From the NCBI RefSeq assembly GCF_000149955.1, contig NC_030996.1, positions 2,147,301 to 2,211,300 on the forward strand: a stretch of DNA of 64,000 nucleotides, written 5' to 3'. Under the pieces are notes generated by a model that saw only the letters and a program-made list of their open reading frames with translations, had not been told where the DNA came from and did no database searches. Below, one piece after another: positions 54,722-64,000 of this stretch. The translations under genes and the position numbers were made by a program. This DNA is from Fusarium oxysporum f. sp. lycopersici 4287 (Eukaryota; Ascomycota; Sordariomycetes; Hypocreales; Nectriaceae). Position 1 is the stretch's first letter. Every line of letters starts with the position of its first letter.

Positions 54722-55795
54722 TCAAAGCTCAGATGGCGAGCCAGATACAGAAAAGCTAACGGCATGGACGTGGTTCCTCCTCCCGGACAGCGGTTGCATC
54801 TGACCTGACATTGACTCCGCCCGGGCTATGACCAAGTACGAGCCGGATGCAAGAGTCAGCTCAGTCTTCCATTTCTGCCAGCTAAAGTCGATTCGGCCCT
54901 CAACTTGGGCTAAAATCCAGGTTTCTCCGTTATCAAAGGAAATGCCAACATTTTTCACCTCTTCAAAACACCAAGCCCAACCTTCTATCACCACCTTTGC
55001 ACCTACTATCACAGCCTCGGGTTCAGGACGCACAATGATCGAGTTGACTTCAACATTCCAGACTGGCCGTTTCACAATTCCTTTGGGGTCTGCGGGATCG
55101 AGTTCATTGTAGAAAGTGGTGGTATATGGCCCTTCAGCCCTCCTGTTCTCCAGCGTCAATCGACAAAGCCATTTAGTAGAGTTGGTCCCAAACCACCCCG
55201 GCACAACGAGTCTGACCGGGCCTCCCCGTTCCTTCGTCAAGGCTTGTCCATTCATTTGATAAGCTATTAAGACTCCCGGGCTCTGGGCTTTATCTAGTGG
55301 TAGGTCTTTCTGGTAACGATCTGTCGTGATGCCCGCAAATGTCCCATAATCAAGTCCATCAGACCACACAAAACGGGCCTCGGGGAGAGGTGAAGCAAGC
55401 GATATGAGGAACGCAAGAGGGACGCCAGTCCAGATGACATTGCCTACCCGCCATACTGCTTCTACTGGAGGTTTGATTGGGCTGCCGTAGCACTCGTGGA
55501 ATGAGGTGACAGACTTTTGAGGTAGGCGCTTAAGCTGATCCAGCGAAATGGAGAAGGGACTTTCCACCAGTCCATCAACAATAAGGGTCCATTTAGAAGC
55601 GTCTATAACTGCCGCTCCCATGTGAATAGTCTGGAAGAGTAGATTATCCGGAGTAATGGCATCATTTAGTAAATGGGGCTTTGGAGGATGTCGTATATAA
55701 AATCCACAGGGATTTATATCGATAAGGGCATGGCGTTCGTCTCTGTCTGTCGGAACAGGAGATGTGTCGTGATCTGCCAGCAGCGGCGAGGGCAT
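54722..55795 (-). CDS. Sulfite-oxidase-family molybdopterin enzyme
   Basis: 357 aa, single exon, without a heme (cytochrome b5) domain. Moco domain: LLNDAITPDNLLFQTIHMGA, WTLIVDGLVESPFSISLDQL, then FHECYGSP, where the Cys occupies the place of the Mo-ligand cysteine (usually CAGNRR in sulfite oxidase and nitrate reductase). ALTKERGGPVRLVVPGWFGT contacts the cofactor. Dimerisation domain: VNSIIVRPEPEAVIVGAKVV, GISFDNGETWILAQVE. The variant Cys loop suggests another substrate than sulfite. It is head-to-head with the aminotransferase at 56097. Start ATG at 55795. Probably cytosolic, as no targeting signal is seen. Confidence 0.85.
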   Translation of the reverse strand: MPSPLLADHDTSPVPTDRDERHALIDINPCGFYIRHPPKPHLLNDAITPDNLLFQTIHMGAAVIDASKWTLIVDGLVESPFSISLDQLKRLPQKSVTSFHECYGSPIKPPVEAVWRVGNVIWTGVPLAFLISLASPLPEARFVWSDGLDYGTFAGITTDRYQKDLPLDKAQSPGVLIAYQMNGQALTKERGGPVRLVVPGWFGTNSTKWLCRLTLENRRAEGPYTTTFYNELDPADPKGIVKRPVWNVEVNSIIVRPEPEAVIVGAKVVIEGWAWCFEEVKNVGISFDNGETWILAQVEGRIDFSWQKWKTELTLASGSYLVIARAESMSGQMQPLSGRRNHVHAVSFSVSGSPSEL

Positions 55796-56096
55796 GATTG
55801 AGTCCGAATTCGGGGATGACTTTGTTGCCGCCGACTTGCTGTAGCATTTACTTAAATAATCACGGCGCGCTAAAATCTGAACTCTGATTCCCCCACTTCT
55901 CGCTCGTTTCCCCTTTTAGCATAGCATGTCAAACATCCATGGGTGCAAAAGTAGGTCCCGAACTGACGCCACCTCTGCGGCAACATCCGAAGTGGGTAGG
56001 ACTATTTAAAAACTTCATTCACGGTAAAGATCTCGCTCATTGGAACTTTATTGCCAATTCTATTACACGACTGTTCCCAACGGCTCCCTACTCATT
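55796..56096. promoter_or_regulatory. Short bidirectional promoter
   Basis: 301 bp between divergent starts. It contains GCCACCTCTGCGGCAAC near 55968-55984, whose core CCACCTCTGCGGC also forms an arm of the foldback element at 20948. It could be a shared regulatory site. Joint regulation of the two genes is inferred. Confidence 0.4.
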
Positions 56097-57368
56097 ATGA
56101 AGCTCTCCAAACGTGGCCAAGCGACGGCCGATAACAAGGGTGGTTCTCTTCTATGGGAAGTAACGGCAAACCAATGGGATGCTACAACTAACCCTTGCGG
56201 CTATGTAAGCTTGGGCATGGCAGAGAATGTCCTTATGAAAGATGAGCTGTTGAAGCACATCGCCGACAACATCTCCCTTCAACCGCAGACTTTGACCTAT
56301 GGCGACGGTACAACTGGTTCAAAACGGTTGAAGCTTGCCCTCGCAACCTTCCTCAATAAGCACTTGAAGCCCCATCAGGAAATCTACTTAAATCACATCT
56401 CCATCACCAACGGCTGTAGTGCAGCTATCGAACATATCGCCTGGGCGGTTGGAGATCAGGGGGATGGTTTCCTCATCACCAAGCCTTTTTTCCGCGCCTT
56501 TATTCCAACCTTTGGCCTTCGCGTTGATACAGAGGTCGTCCAGGTGCCATGTCACGGTATTGACCCCTTTTGCGTCGATATCGTCGAAAGATACGAGGCC
56601 AGATTACAAGAAGTCAAAGCCAGTGGAAAAAACGTCGCCGGTATTCTTCTCTGCAACCCTCATAACCCCCTCGGACGCTGCTATTCCAAGCACACACTGG
56701 TTAAACTCATGCGGCTTTGTCAAAAGCATCAAATTCACTTGATTAGCGACGAAGTCTATGCCTTATCAACATGGGAGAACCATGAGTCACAAGCTCCGCC
56801 TTTTACCTCTTGTCTATCCATAGACCCTACAGGTATTATTGACCCATCTCTCATAACCGTGGTATGGGGTGTCTCAAAAGATTTTGGGTCCAACGGCCTT
56901 CGGCTCGGATGCATTATCTCCCAAAACAACCCGTCGTTACACAGTGCGCTTGTCCCAGGGGCCCTGTATAGCATGAGCTCTTCTCTCGCTGATCACGCAT
57001 TTGCCAATATATTCGAAGACGATGCTTGGGTTGATAATTACCTGGCCAAGAACAAGACAAAACTTGAAGAGCGTTACAAGTTGCTGACGACATGGGCAAA
57101 AGAGCACGGTATCCGTTATGAAAAGGGGGCAAATGCAGGCTTCTTCTTGTGGGCTAATCTCGGAGAGACCTACTGTCGAAATCACCCTGAACAGGATCCT
57201 CTGCACGCTGAAGAGCAGGTTATGGAGCTACTGCTAGAGCGAAAAGTCTTCATAGCTCCGGGGGCTAGTTTTGGGGCCGAAACCAATGGCTGGTTCAGGC
57301 TTGTGTTTTCAGTTGACAAAATAACTCTCTTACAAGGACTTGCTAGAATTGTTGATGTTTTGAAGTAG
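56097..57368 (+). CDS. PLP aminotransferase, ACC-synthase-like
   Basis: 423-aa class I/II aminotransferase-fold enzyme, single exon. YVSLGMAENVL is the ACC-synthase-type N-terminal motif; LTYGDGTTGSKRLKLALATF, SITNGCSAAIEHIAWAV, LLCNPHNPLGRCYSKHTL and LISDEVYALSTW follow. The Schiff-base lysine lies in VVWGVSKDFGSNGLRLG. GWFRLVFSV contains the carboxylate-binding Arg. In fungi this group includes ACC synthase-like enzymes and aminotransferases acting on methionine-type or aromatic substrates, so ethylene-precursor synthesis cannot be claimed. The start ATG at 56097 is preferred over the upstream TTG at 56040. It shares a promoter with the molybdoenzyme gene. Confidence 0.88.
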   Translation: MKLSKRGQATADNKGGSLLWEVTANQWDATTNPCGYVSLGMAENVLMKDELLKHIADNISLQPQTLTYGDGTTGSKRLKLALATFLNKHLKPHQEIYLNHISITNGCSAAIEHIAWAVGDQGDGFLITKPFFRAFIPTFGLRVDTEVVQVPCHGIDPFCVDIVERYEARLQEVKASGKNVAGILLCNPHNPLGRCYSKHTLVKLMRLCQKHQIHLISDEVYALSTWENHESQAPPFTSCLSIDPTGIIDPSLITVVWGVSKDFGSNGLRLGCIISQNNPSLHSALVPGALYSMSSSLADHAFANIFEDDAWVDNYLAKNKTKLEERYKLLTTWAKEHGIRYEKGANAGFFLWANLGETYCRNHPEQDPLHAEEQVMELLLERKVFIAPGASFGAETNGWFRLVFSVDKITLLQGLARIVDVLK

Positions 57369-57908
57369 GGCATTCGCTGCTGAAACACGGAAGAAGCGGG
57401 TAACTCGGGAAGATCGGGGAGAACGGAAAAGGCGGGGGGAACGGAAAAGGCGGGAGGAATGGGAGAGAGAATAAAGTCAGTTGGTAGAGATGCTAGAGAA
57501 GGGCCAACAAGCTATTGACTAATTATGAACGCTAAAGCATAAGGAATATTAATTTCTGCTGAGAAAGTTTCTTGGCTAGGGGTCTAATCCCTACGAACGC
57601 TTATAGCAGGGGTTAGAACGCCAGATCGAAATAAGTATGGTGCACAGAAAAAACAAGTCGATATCCTTGTAGCCTGCACACAAGGTTGATTCATCATGGC
57701 AACATCCTTGAACAGTTGCTCAAGCACGCTACTGAAAATCTTGATGTTCTATGAATAGCAATTGAAGCAAGACAACGTGATGGCAATCGTGTTATTCCCT
57801 CTGCGCCCATCTATTAGAAGCTAATACACCAGTTGAGGAACTCAATTGCTTTCCTTGTATCTAGATTCTCCCTTCCCGCTGCTCAGTTCTCAAGCTGGCA
57901 TTAATAGT
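57369..57908. repeat. Repeat unit (57395-57657) and flank
   Basis: Right after the aminotransferase stop codon. 57395-57657 is the less mutated relative of the right half of the decayed chimera at 41500-41742. It includes a purine-rich run (GGGAAGATCGGGGAGAACGG) and ATAGCAGGGGTTAGAACGCC. It has no ORF and no recognised ends. The rest to 57908 shows no gene. Confidence 0.6.
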
Positions 57909-58035
57909 CAGACTTTGTTCACCTTTGCTTCCTTAACTAAACTTCCTATATTAATTGCTGCTCTATAGCTGGTGGAAAAGGGTGTTATTAGGCTAGATGA
58001 CGATGCTGTGCACTTCCTCCCGACTCTTAAGTAAT
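57909..58035 (+). pseudogene. Serine beta-lactamase-like (PF00144) relic
   Basis: About 40 codons only: FTFASLTKLPILIAAL-stop-LVEKGVIRLDDDAVHFLPTL. This is the Ser-x-x-Lys segment and following helix of the beta-lactamase/esterase fold (SLTK active-site motif; LVEKG and LDDD signature). A TAG replaces what is probably a glutamine codon. Nothing of the rest of the gene was found. Confidence 0.55.
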
Positions 58036-58189
58036 AGAGGATATTATAAAGCTTTCAAGTAGATAAAGATCTATTTCTTAAGGATTAAATAAACCCTATT
58101 ACTTTTTGCTACCTATTAATTCATTTAGCACATAGTGTGACCCTTGTTGGGTCCTTCTTCGTCATTGGATCGGCCTGCGGCACTCAGTA

Positions 58190-59072
58190 AGCGATCCTTC
58201 AGCCGGAAGACGATGAGACTGTAGGTGGGTATGAGCGGGTAAAGGTTGCCATCTTGGACACTGGTATCAACTCAGATGACCATCAATTTGTTCTCCAAGG
58301 GGGGTACGAGCGCTACATCGACTTCTCGGGAGCAGATCCATATGATGAAATCAGACAAGGTACTGTCGCCGCGTCTCTGATACTCAGGATGTGCCCCAAT
58401 GCAATTCTGTACGGGGTGAGGATTTCGAAGACAAAAAGCCTGACACACACCGAGGTTGAGAACGTGGTGAGAGCGATCGGCTGGGCTGTCGACCAGGGAG
58501 TAAACATAATCACATTGCCATTCGGTTTCAATAACTACCATTTCGAGATCAATACAAAAATCGCAAGATCTCGTGCCGAGGGTATCCTGATTTTCTCAGC
58601 CGCATCCAGTTCACAAAACTCAGGGACAGTATCCTTTCCTGCAAGAGACTACCGTCACGTGTTCGGAATACTCTCCACCAACGCGGGCAACCACGAGTCA
58701 AGCGATTTCAATCCAATACCTGATAATAGGCCGCATAGTCTAGCTATTCTTGGCGAGGGTGTTGAGATTGCAGAAGACGGACCTCTACTAAACGGGACTT
58801 CATACTCTGCATCTATTGCAGCTGGGCTTGCAGCCATATTACTCGACTTTTTACGCCAGGAGAAACACAAAAAGAATTTGCCCGACATTTCGAGACTGGA
58901 AAATATGGGAGTTATGATGAAGTTGTTTTTAGAAATGACTTGTGAAAGTAGTGATGGGAAATACAAATGCATCCAGCCGTGGAACCTTCTAAATAGGGAG
59001 GAAGGCATGCATCGGGCGAAGCAGCGTGAATGGATCCGAGGAACCATCGAAAGGCTGTCAAGCAATATCTAG
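58190..59072 (+). CDS. Subtilisin-like (S8) domain protein lacking catalytic His
   Basis: About 290 residues of a subtilase fold, open from a TAA near 58190 to the stop at 59070. The Asp block is VKVAILDTGINSDDHQF. The His block position reads EIRQGTVAASLILRMCPNAI with Gln in place of the catalytic His. The Ser block is GTSYSASIAAGLAAILLDFL. A tail of charged helices follows. The 5' end is unclear: no ATG precedes the Asp block in frame, so it is either the last exon(s) of a longer gene or a truncated copy. In fungi, S8 domains are often parts of NLR-type proteins. Without His it is unlikely to be an active protease. Confidence 0.6.
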
Positions 59073-59500
59073 CATTTAATCTATTGGCAAAAATGTTAAT
59101 CCTGTCAATAGGATACTTGACCAACGATTCTTCTCTAAAGACCCAAGGAGGTGTGAGAAAAGCAACAAGTCGCCGGACGCTAGGCTGTCATTTAGATATA
59201 CGAAGATGCCAGCTCTGAAGCTTTGTCCGCTGAGAGAAAGGTTCCGAGCCCTGCGAAGATCAATGCTTGGCGCTGCATGCTCTAAAGTAGATTGGCCACC
59301 AGATACGACGAACAGAGAGTTGAAGATAACTGACGGGAACCTTGATTCCTATTCCTGGAGGGTTGTCAGTGATGGGGGCCATTTCGTCACCTTTGGCTTT
59401 TGTTTTTAGTCTGAGGCTGTCCGCGAGCCTACTGAGCCCTAAAAGATCATATTAAAGTGAAGAAAAATTCTAAGCAATGCATTGATGTTAGATTTTATTT

Positions 59501-59532
<32 letters not shown>

Positions 59533-60457
59533 TGCATTTCTACTATGCTTTCTCGATGATAGCGAACTACAAATAAACATGTTAGGCGGTGTTCAGGGTA
59601 GCTGAAGCATACCAGGCTGTGATATGAGAAGGAATTTTTTCGGGGAACCTACTTATCTCTACGTTCCGCAGCCATTTGTCCTCGGATAAAAATAATGGTC
59701 ACGAAGGGGACCTGAGGACCGGGGAGGTTTCTTTGGTTGTTTGTCAGCGCAAATACTTAAGGCCATGGGATATAGGGTTGTGATTTCCCCAGCTTTCTCG
59801 GCACCTGCCGATCGGAAGCATCGTTAGAGTATTGTTTCTTCTTGAAACGAAGTAAATTAGACAGTTCAGGTGTGGCAGATGCGAGGGCGGATTTTCAATT
59901 CCATAGAACTAGCAACCAGTCCCGTTCAAGGCAGTGAAACAATATGTGGAGCTATAGCATTCCGTCTCATCGTTTAGGGACCAACAGTGAACCCAATAGC
60001 TCTCATGTCAGATCATTGGAAGTGTCTTCTCATCGGGCTTCAAATTAGATTAAGGATCCCTGGAATGTATCTAAAATTATCAGGGAAATTGTAAGACAAT
60101 CCAGAGAAGCTTATGACCACAAAGGTCAATAAACACAATGCCTTGAAAACCCTTCTCAGTTACATTATATTTCTGTTCACCGTGGCGATATTGTTGAATG
60201 ACGTTCTGTATCTAATACTTGTCTCAAGCTGAAACTTGAAGGAGTCTGCAAGCTACGGTGGAAACAATTTCTGCTTTCCGTATTGTGAGACAGACCCGAA
60301 TGGAGTTGGCAGAGCTTCTCGCAAGCTACAATTTTCACCCTTCCTCGATCTCGCAAAGAGAACGGCTTAGAATCACTGGATATTCGGCAGCTGAGCACCA
60401 GAGATTTCACCACGGCCTCCAAGATTAATCACATTTCGTTGTTAACGGCATGTCACT
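59073..60457. other. Intergenic with poly-T
   Basis: About 1.4 kb, no gene recognised. A 28-nt poly-T lies at 59506-59533. The end is the promoter of the large gene at 60458. Further 5' exons of that gene cannot be excluded here. Confidence 0.4.
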
Positions 60458-63393
60458 ATGCTTCTCTCCAAGAATTGCAAGAATCTCTCTTCAGAGCCTC
60501 TGCGGCAAAGCCAAATTGACGGTAGGTACCGGCCTCGCAATGCACCATCAACTTCTAACTAATAACACTAGAATTTCGTGACAGCGATGCAACGGATTTA
60601 GAATACATACTGGAGTGCTACCAAACAGGGACAAACTGCGCACGTCCGGCTGTAAGCTTGGATGTAACTACTTCGCATTATCTAAACCGGATGAACCGTT
60701 CCGAGGGCGCTTCTGAAGCGCCCTCTGAAGCCTCGCCTAGTCACTCACAAGACTCTTCCACGGCAGGACATGCTCTTACAAGCAGATCCGACGACAAATT
60801 ATCGCTACCTACTCCTACACGTCCAACAACGCCGCTTCAGGAGCTTCCACTTGTCTTCGCCGTGGAAGTCTCTAGTACAAGCGAGAGGGTCTTTCAGCAA
60901 GAAAATAACGCAGTCTCATATATGACCTCGAAGCTTGAGCCCAAGGAGCTAGCACACCAGTCTTACATCTTACCTTGGGATCGTCAAGCTCACGACCCAG
61001 TACCTGCACATATGATTGAGAGCCTCCAACATAGCGTTGGATCAAATCCATCAACCATTTTCGAAAATTCTATTAGTCGAAGTTGCCTTGAACAGTCAAA
61101 GACCTGGTTCCTCATGACGGATGGTGTAATTGAAGAGGAGCGTGCCAATGCCTTTACGAATAACATTGCCGAAGCGGGATTACACGGCACTCCATCTGTT
61201 ATAATTGTCTTTGGAAACAGGTCTCGCCCTCCTTCTCGAAGCAAGCTCTCAATTGGCATGTCTGTCTGTGCACCTTCACCACACTGTGCGGTTCTTTTTC
61301 ACGACGTATGGAGCGGCGAGCTATTCATCGTTCAAGCCAAAGGATGTTTCGCTAGTCTGCTTCCCAGGGGGTCTTACTTCAAGTGGTTTAGTGGAACAAA
61401 ATGGACCGAATTTCCCCAGACTTCCTACAATAGGCTACTGGGGGTTCGAGTACCCGAGCCAATTCGACTCTCCAAAGATGAAGTGGCCCTGCCTTACTGC
61501 AAGGTATTTGATATGAAGTCAATCTACAACGACTCCATGTCCGACCAGGATAAACTTCAACTGGTGTCAAACAACTCTGCCCTCGATGCGATGATGGTAG
61601 TTGCCAAAACAAGAGGAGAGGGGTTCCTGGTGAAGCTGTGGATTGAGAGCCTTCGCAGAACAACGATAGGAAAGGGCTTGACCATAGAGAGAGATGATGT
61701 CGACTCCCGAGGAAAAGTAGTCATGACATTCCTACTGATGGCGGCCGAGCAAGAGTTGAAAGCACAGAATACTTGCCACAAAGACATTTGGTCTTGTTTG
61801 ACATCTGTCGCGTCTACTCGTTGGTCCAGATGCATGCAAATGCATATACCAAGCCACCTGGACTTTAATCGCTCGTCAGTCCGACATCAGAACAAGAAGA
61901 ATTGGGCCAACTTCGAAGCCAAGGTGGAGATGGAACGGGCGGCATTTAGGCGTGTCACCAAAGGTATACAAGAGGTCCAGTCAGCGATAGGGATACTCGA
62001 TAGCCCTTTGCCAAGTGGTCCAAGTCTCGCCCAGGCTGATACCTTTTGGTACCCCGCTAGTGGAATAAAGACTGGGAGAGACAATGAGAAGCTTTCAGCA
62101 TCTGTTCAACAAACCAAGTTGGACAGAGAAGATGTCAACAACTCACTATTTCTCTCTGGCTTCAAGGGCACCCGAAAGCTTGAAAAGGCTGCACGGTCAA
62201 GGGCATACGCCACCTGTCCGGTATGTCGAGAGCCCAATTCGATCCAAACATTGCTACTACGAATGAGTCCAAAGGACAACAAAACTCCACACCTTCCATT
62301 GCCTAACCAAAGGCTGGAATTGAAGTGTCCCTTAGCGGTGGGAAATTGCCCAGAGGTCGATATCATTGCTCCAATTACATGCTGCGATGGTTGCGCATTC
62401 CTCCTCATGAGAGTTGACAAGCGACTCAACCCTCTGCCAATCAGCCATCAGATCGTCGCGGCACTGCCACTTGTATCGCTTCAAGACAAACAGAATCGAA
62501 GGCTGTGGAGGCAGAAACTCGCAGAGGTCTACAGACACCGCTTCCACGATAGTACTGTCTTGTCTGTCTTCCTCGCTACCATCTGCACCAGAATTGAAAA
62601 CGTCCCCAGTCTGGCACACTCAAAATATCTCAAGCGGTGCAGAGACGAACTCTCCCGTCTCCCAGGGATCCATGTACCCAAAAGCGCCAGTCCAAAGCTC
62701 GTCACTAGTCTTACATCGTCAGTCGATAATGTGGTTCCGCCGCAACAGGTCGCCTTCTTTGCATGCCTAGGAAACAAATTCTATCTAAAGGCAGTTCTAT
62801 CGCACCCGGTTGAGGGGTTTGTTGTTCTCGTTCAGCTAGCGGCATCGATGAATGTTGTTAAACCAGAGTCTATCCGGAACCTGGTTTGGAAGCGGCTTCT
62901 ATGTCATTTCATAGAACAAGATTTGCGTTTACGAACTAGTTTTGGGACAGAGTACGCCCATGCGATGTTGCGAGAGATCATGCAAGAATCTCGATCTTCT
63001 AGCCAAGGGGGTCATGGCAAATTTGTTATAGCTCTTCCAAAGCAACGCACATCTATACCACTGACTTCGCTGGTCAATACCTACCTTATTCCGCCAGGAT
63101 CGAGCGCCATATCGCACTTCTTTCGCATAGCCCGCTTCGGGGAAGTATATAGTACAACCGAGTACAATGCAGTGCTAGCTATGTTTTTACATATGTTGGC
63201 CAGCATCAAATATCATAGCGAGGAGGCAACGGATATTTTGGAAGAGATGCAGGGCGTTGCAAATAAACTTCGCCACGTCGGAGAGGACATGAGGAGCGTT
63301 TTTGAGGATCCAACGTCTGTTGACGAGCCTGGAGCTGCTTATGTTATTGCTCATTTAGAGTCTTGGTTGAAGGACATTGTGTTAAGGAACTAA
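60458..63393 (+). CDS. Large uncharacterised Cys-rich protein, vWA-like segment
   Basis: 961 aa in two exons (60458-60521 and 60572-63393; intron GTAGGT...CACTAG with a CTAACTAAT branch). The ATG at 60458 gives the only start in phase. No named family is recognised. A Ser/Pro/Thr-rich N-terminal segment is followed near residue 200 by TWFLMTDGVIEEERANAFTN, which resembles a von Willebrand A-type DxSxS-like strand and helix. A segment HCAVLFHDVWSGELFIVQAK occurs near residue 280, and a cysteine cluster near residue 571: CPVCREPN, LKCPLAVGNCPE, ITCCDGCAF, likely zinc-binding. The C-terminal 250 residues look helical. No membrane helix or signal peptide. It lies at the edge of the subtilase/repeat region. 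Confidence 0.7.
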
Positions 63394-64000
63394 TTAAGAT
63401 AAGCAGGTTGGTTAAATCCTGGTTTATATAATACTTATTACTATCTTTTTATATTATATCTGGTTATTCCCTGCTGTTACCTGGGGCCGCGAGACGTGGG
63501 ATTAGGTGAAGAAGGATGGCAAGGCCAGGCTTATGTTCCACGGCATGCGCAAGTATTGTTTTGCAGAGCGAGCGGGCGTCCAGCTTATCGAGATGGAAGC
63601 CGACTTCGCTAGTGATTTACCCGAAGCCACAAAACACTCGAGTGGTATGACTTTCAAGTTAAGGCTTTCCCTAATGTGCAAGGGATTGGTCTGCAGGCTG
63701 ATCTAACAATCCGGTATTTCTATCTGAGACTTTTACTTAAGATAAGGTAGTCTAACAGCCATCTTAGCTTTACACTCAGGCTTCTTCGTATTCAGCTCCA
63801 AGTTGGCAGCATAAAGTTTAACCTTAGAGCCCAGCATTTACTGGACCAGCTTCGGATCCGCCGATATCTGATATAACATTACCCCTGACGCTGCTGTAAG
63901 GAGATAAACTATAAATTAATCCATCCCGCGGCAGCCGAAGTGGGGAAGTGATGAGTATTACAGAGTAAACACAAAGTTCCGTTCTTCCGAAACTTTATTT
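63394..64000. other. Right-edge flank, coding-like relic
   Basis: 63506-63660 reads as a coding-like stretch (KDGKARLMFHGMRKYCFAER, GVQLIEMEADFASDLPEATK) and, in another frame, FQVKAFPNVQGIGLQADLTI. I cannot assign it to a family. The frame change suggests a decayed gene. The rest of the flank has no gene. Confidence 0.3.

Noticed and set aside
63506..63706. Coding-like stretch at the right edge
   Set aside because: Could not be assigned and changes frame; mentioned only as a flank.
1..64000. CRISPR arrays, tRNA or rRNA genes, bacterial-type operons
   Set aside because: No spaced identical repeats, cloverleaf-like sequence or rRNA-like segments were seen; gene structure is eukaryotic.

Overview
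The window looks like a piece of a filamentous ascomycete genome, most likely a Fusarium-like Hypocrealean. Genes are interrupted by short introns (about 45-85 nt, GT...AG, CTAAC/CTGAC branch sites). The gene content is typical of such fungi: Zn2Cys6 and bHLH regulators, GH43/GH105 enzymes, a fungal NACHT-type NLR, a modin-like protein and small cysteine-rich secreted proteins. Several AT-rich blocks carry C-to-T/G-to-A decay that resembles repeat-induced point mutation (RIP). No tRNA, rRNA or CRISPR array was found. Positions 14741-15476 are an assembly gap inside a gene.

Layout. 0-4 kb: a Zn2Cys6 regulator (cut by the left edge) divergent from an aldo-keto reductase with a long N-terminal extension. 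4-16 kb: a small secreted Cys-rich protein and a plant cell-wall utilisation group (GH105, an MFS permease, and two divergent GH43 genes with XlnR-like promoter motifs), with a collapsed ABC-transporter pseudogene between. 16.8-21.6 kb: a decayed AAA ATPase, a second secreted Cys-rich protein related to the first, and AT-rich DNA with a 95-bp foldback element. 21.6-28.3 kb: pyruvate decarboxylase, a bHLH regulator and a bZIP gene broken by a stop in its basic region. 30-45.4 kb: an oxidative amino-acid group: Zn2Cys6 regulator, GNAT, alpha-beta-barrel protein, L-amino acid oxidase, heme beta-barrel-like protein, SDR, a DddP-type DMSP lyase homologue and a six-exon D-amino acid oxidase. 46-48.5 kb: MFS and GDSL-esterase pseudogenes. 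48.7-54 kb: an NLR head-to-head with a modin-like membrane protein. 54.7-57.4 kb: a sulfite-oxidase-family gene head-to-head with an ACC-synthase-like aminotransferase. 57.4-64 kb: repeat DNA, a beta-lactamase relic, a subtilase-like gene lacking its histidine, and a large uncharacterised Cys-rich protein.

The most notable points are as follows. The intronless DddP homologue keeps every metal and catalytic residue I can place by spacing. It is flanked on one side by the D-amino acid oxidase gene and on the other by a RIP-like decayed copy of that gene's 3' end, fused to a second repeat that recurs undecayed at 57.4 kb. Exon structures below were assembled by hand; in each multi-exon gene called complete, the summed exons divide by three.
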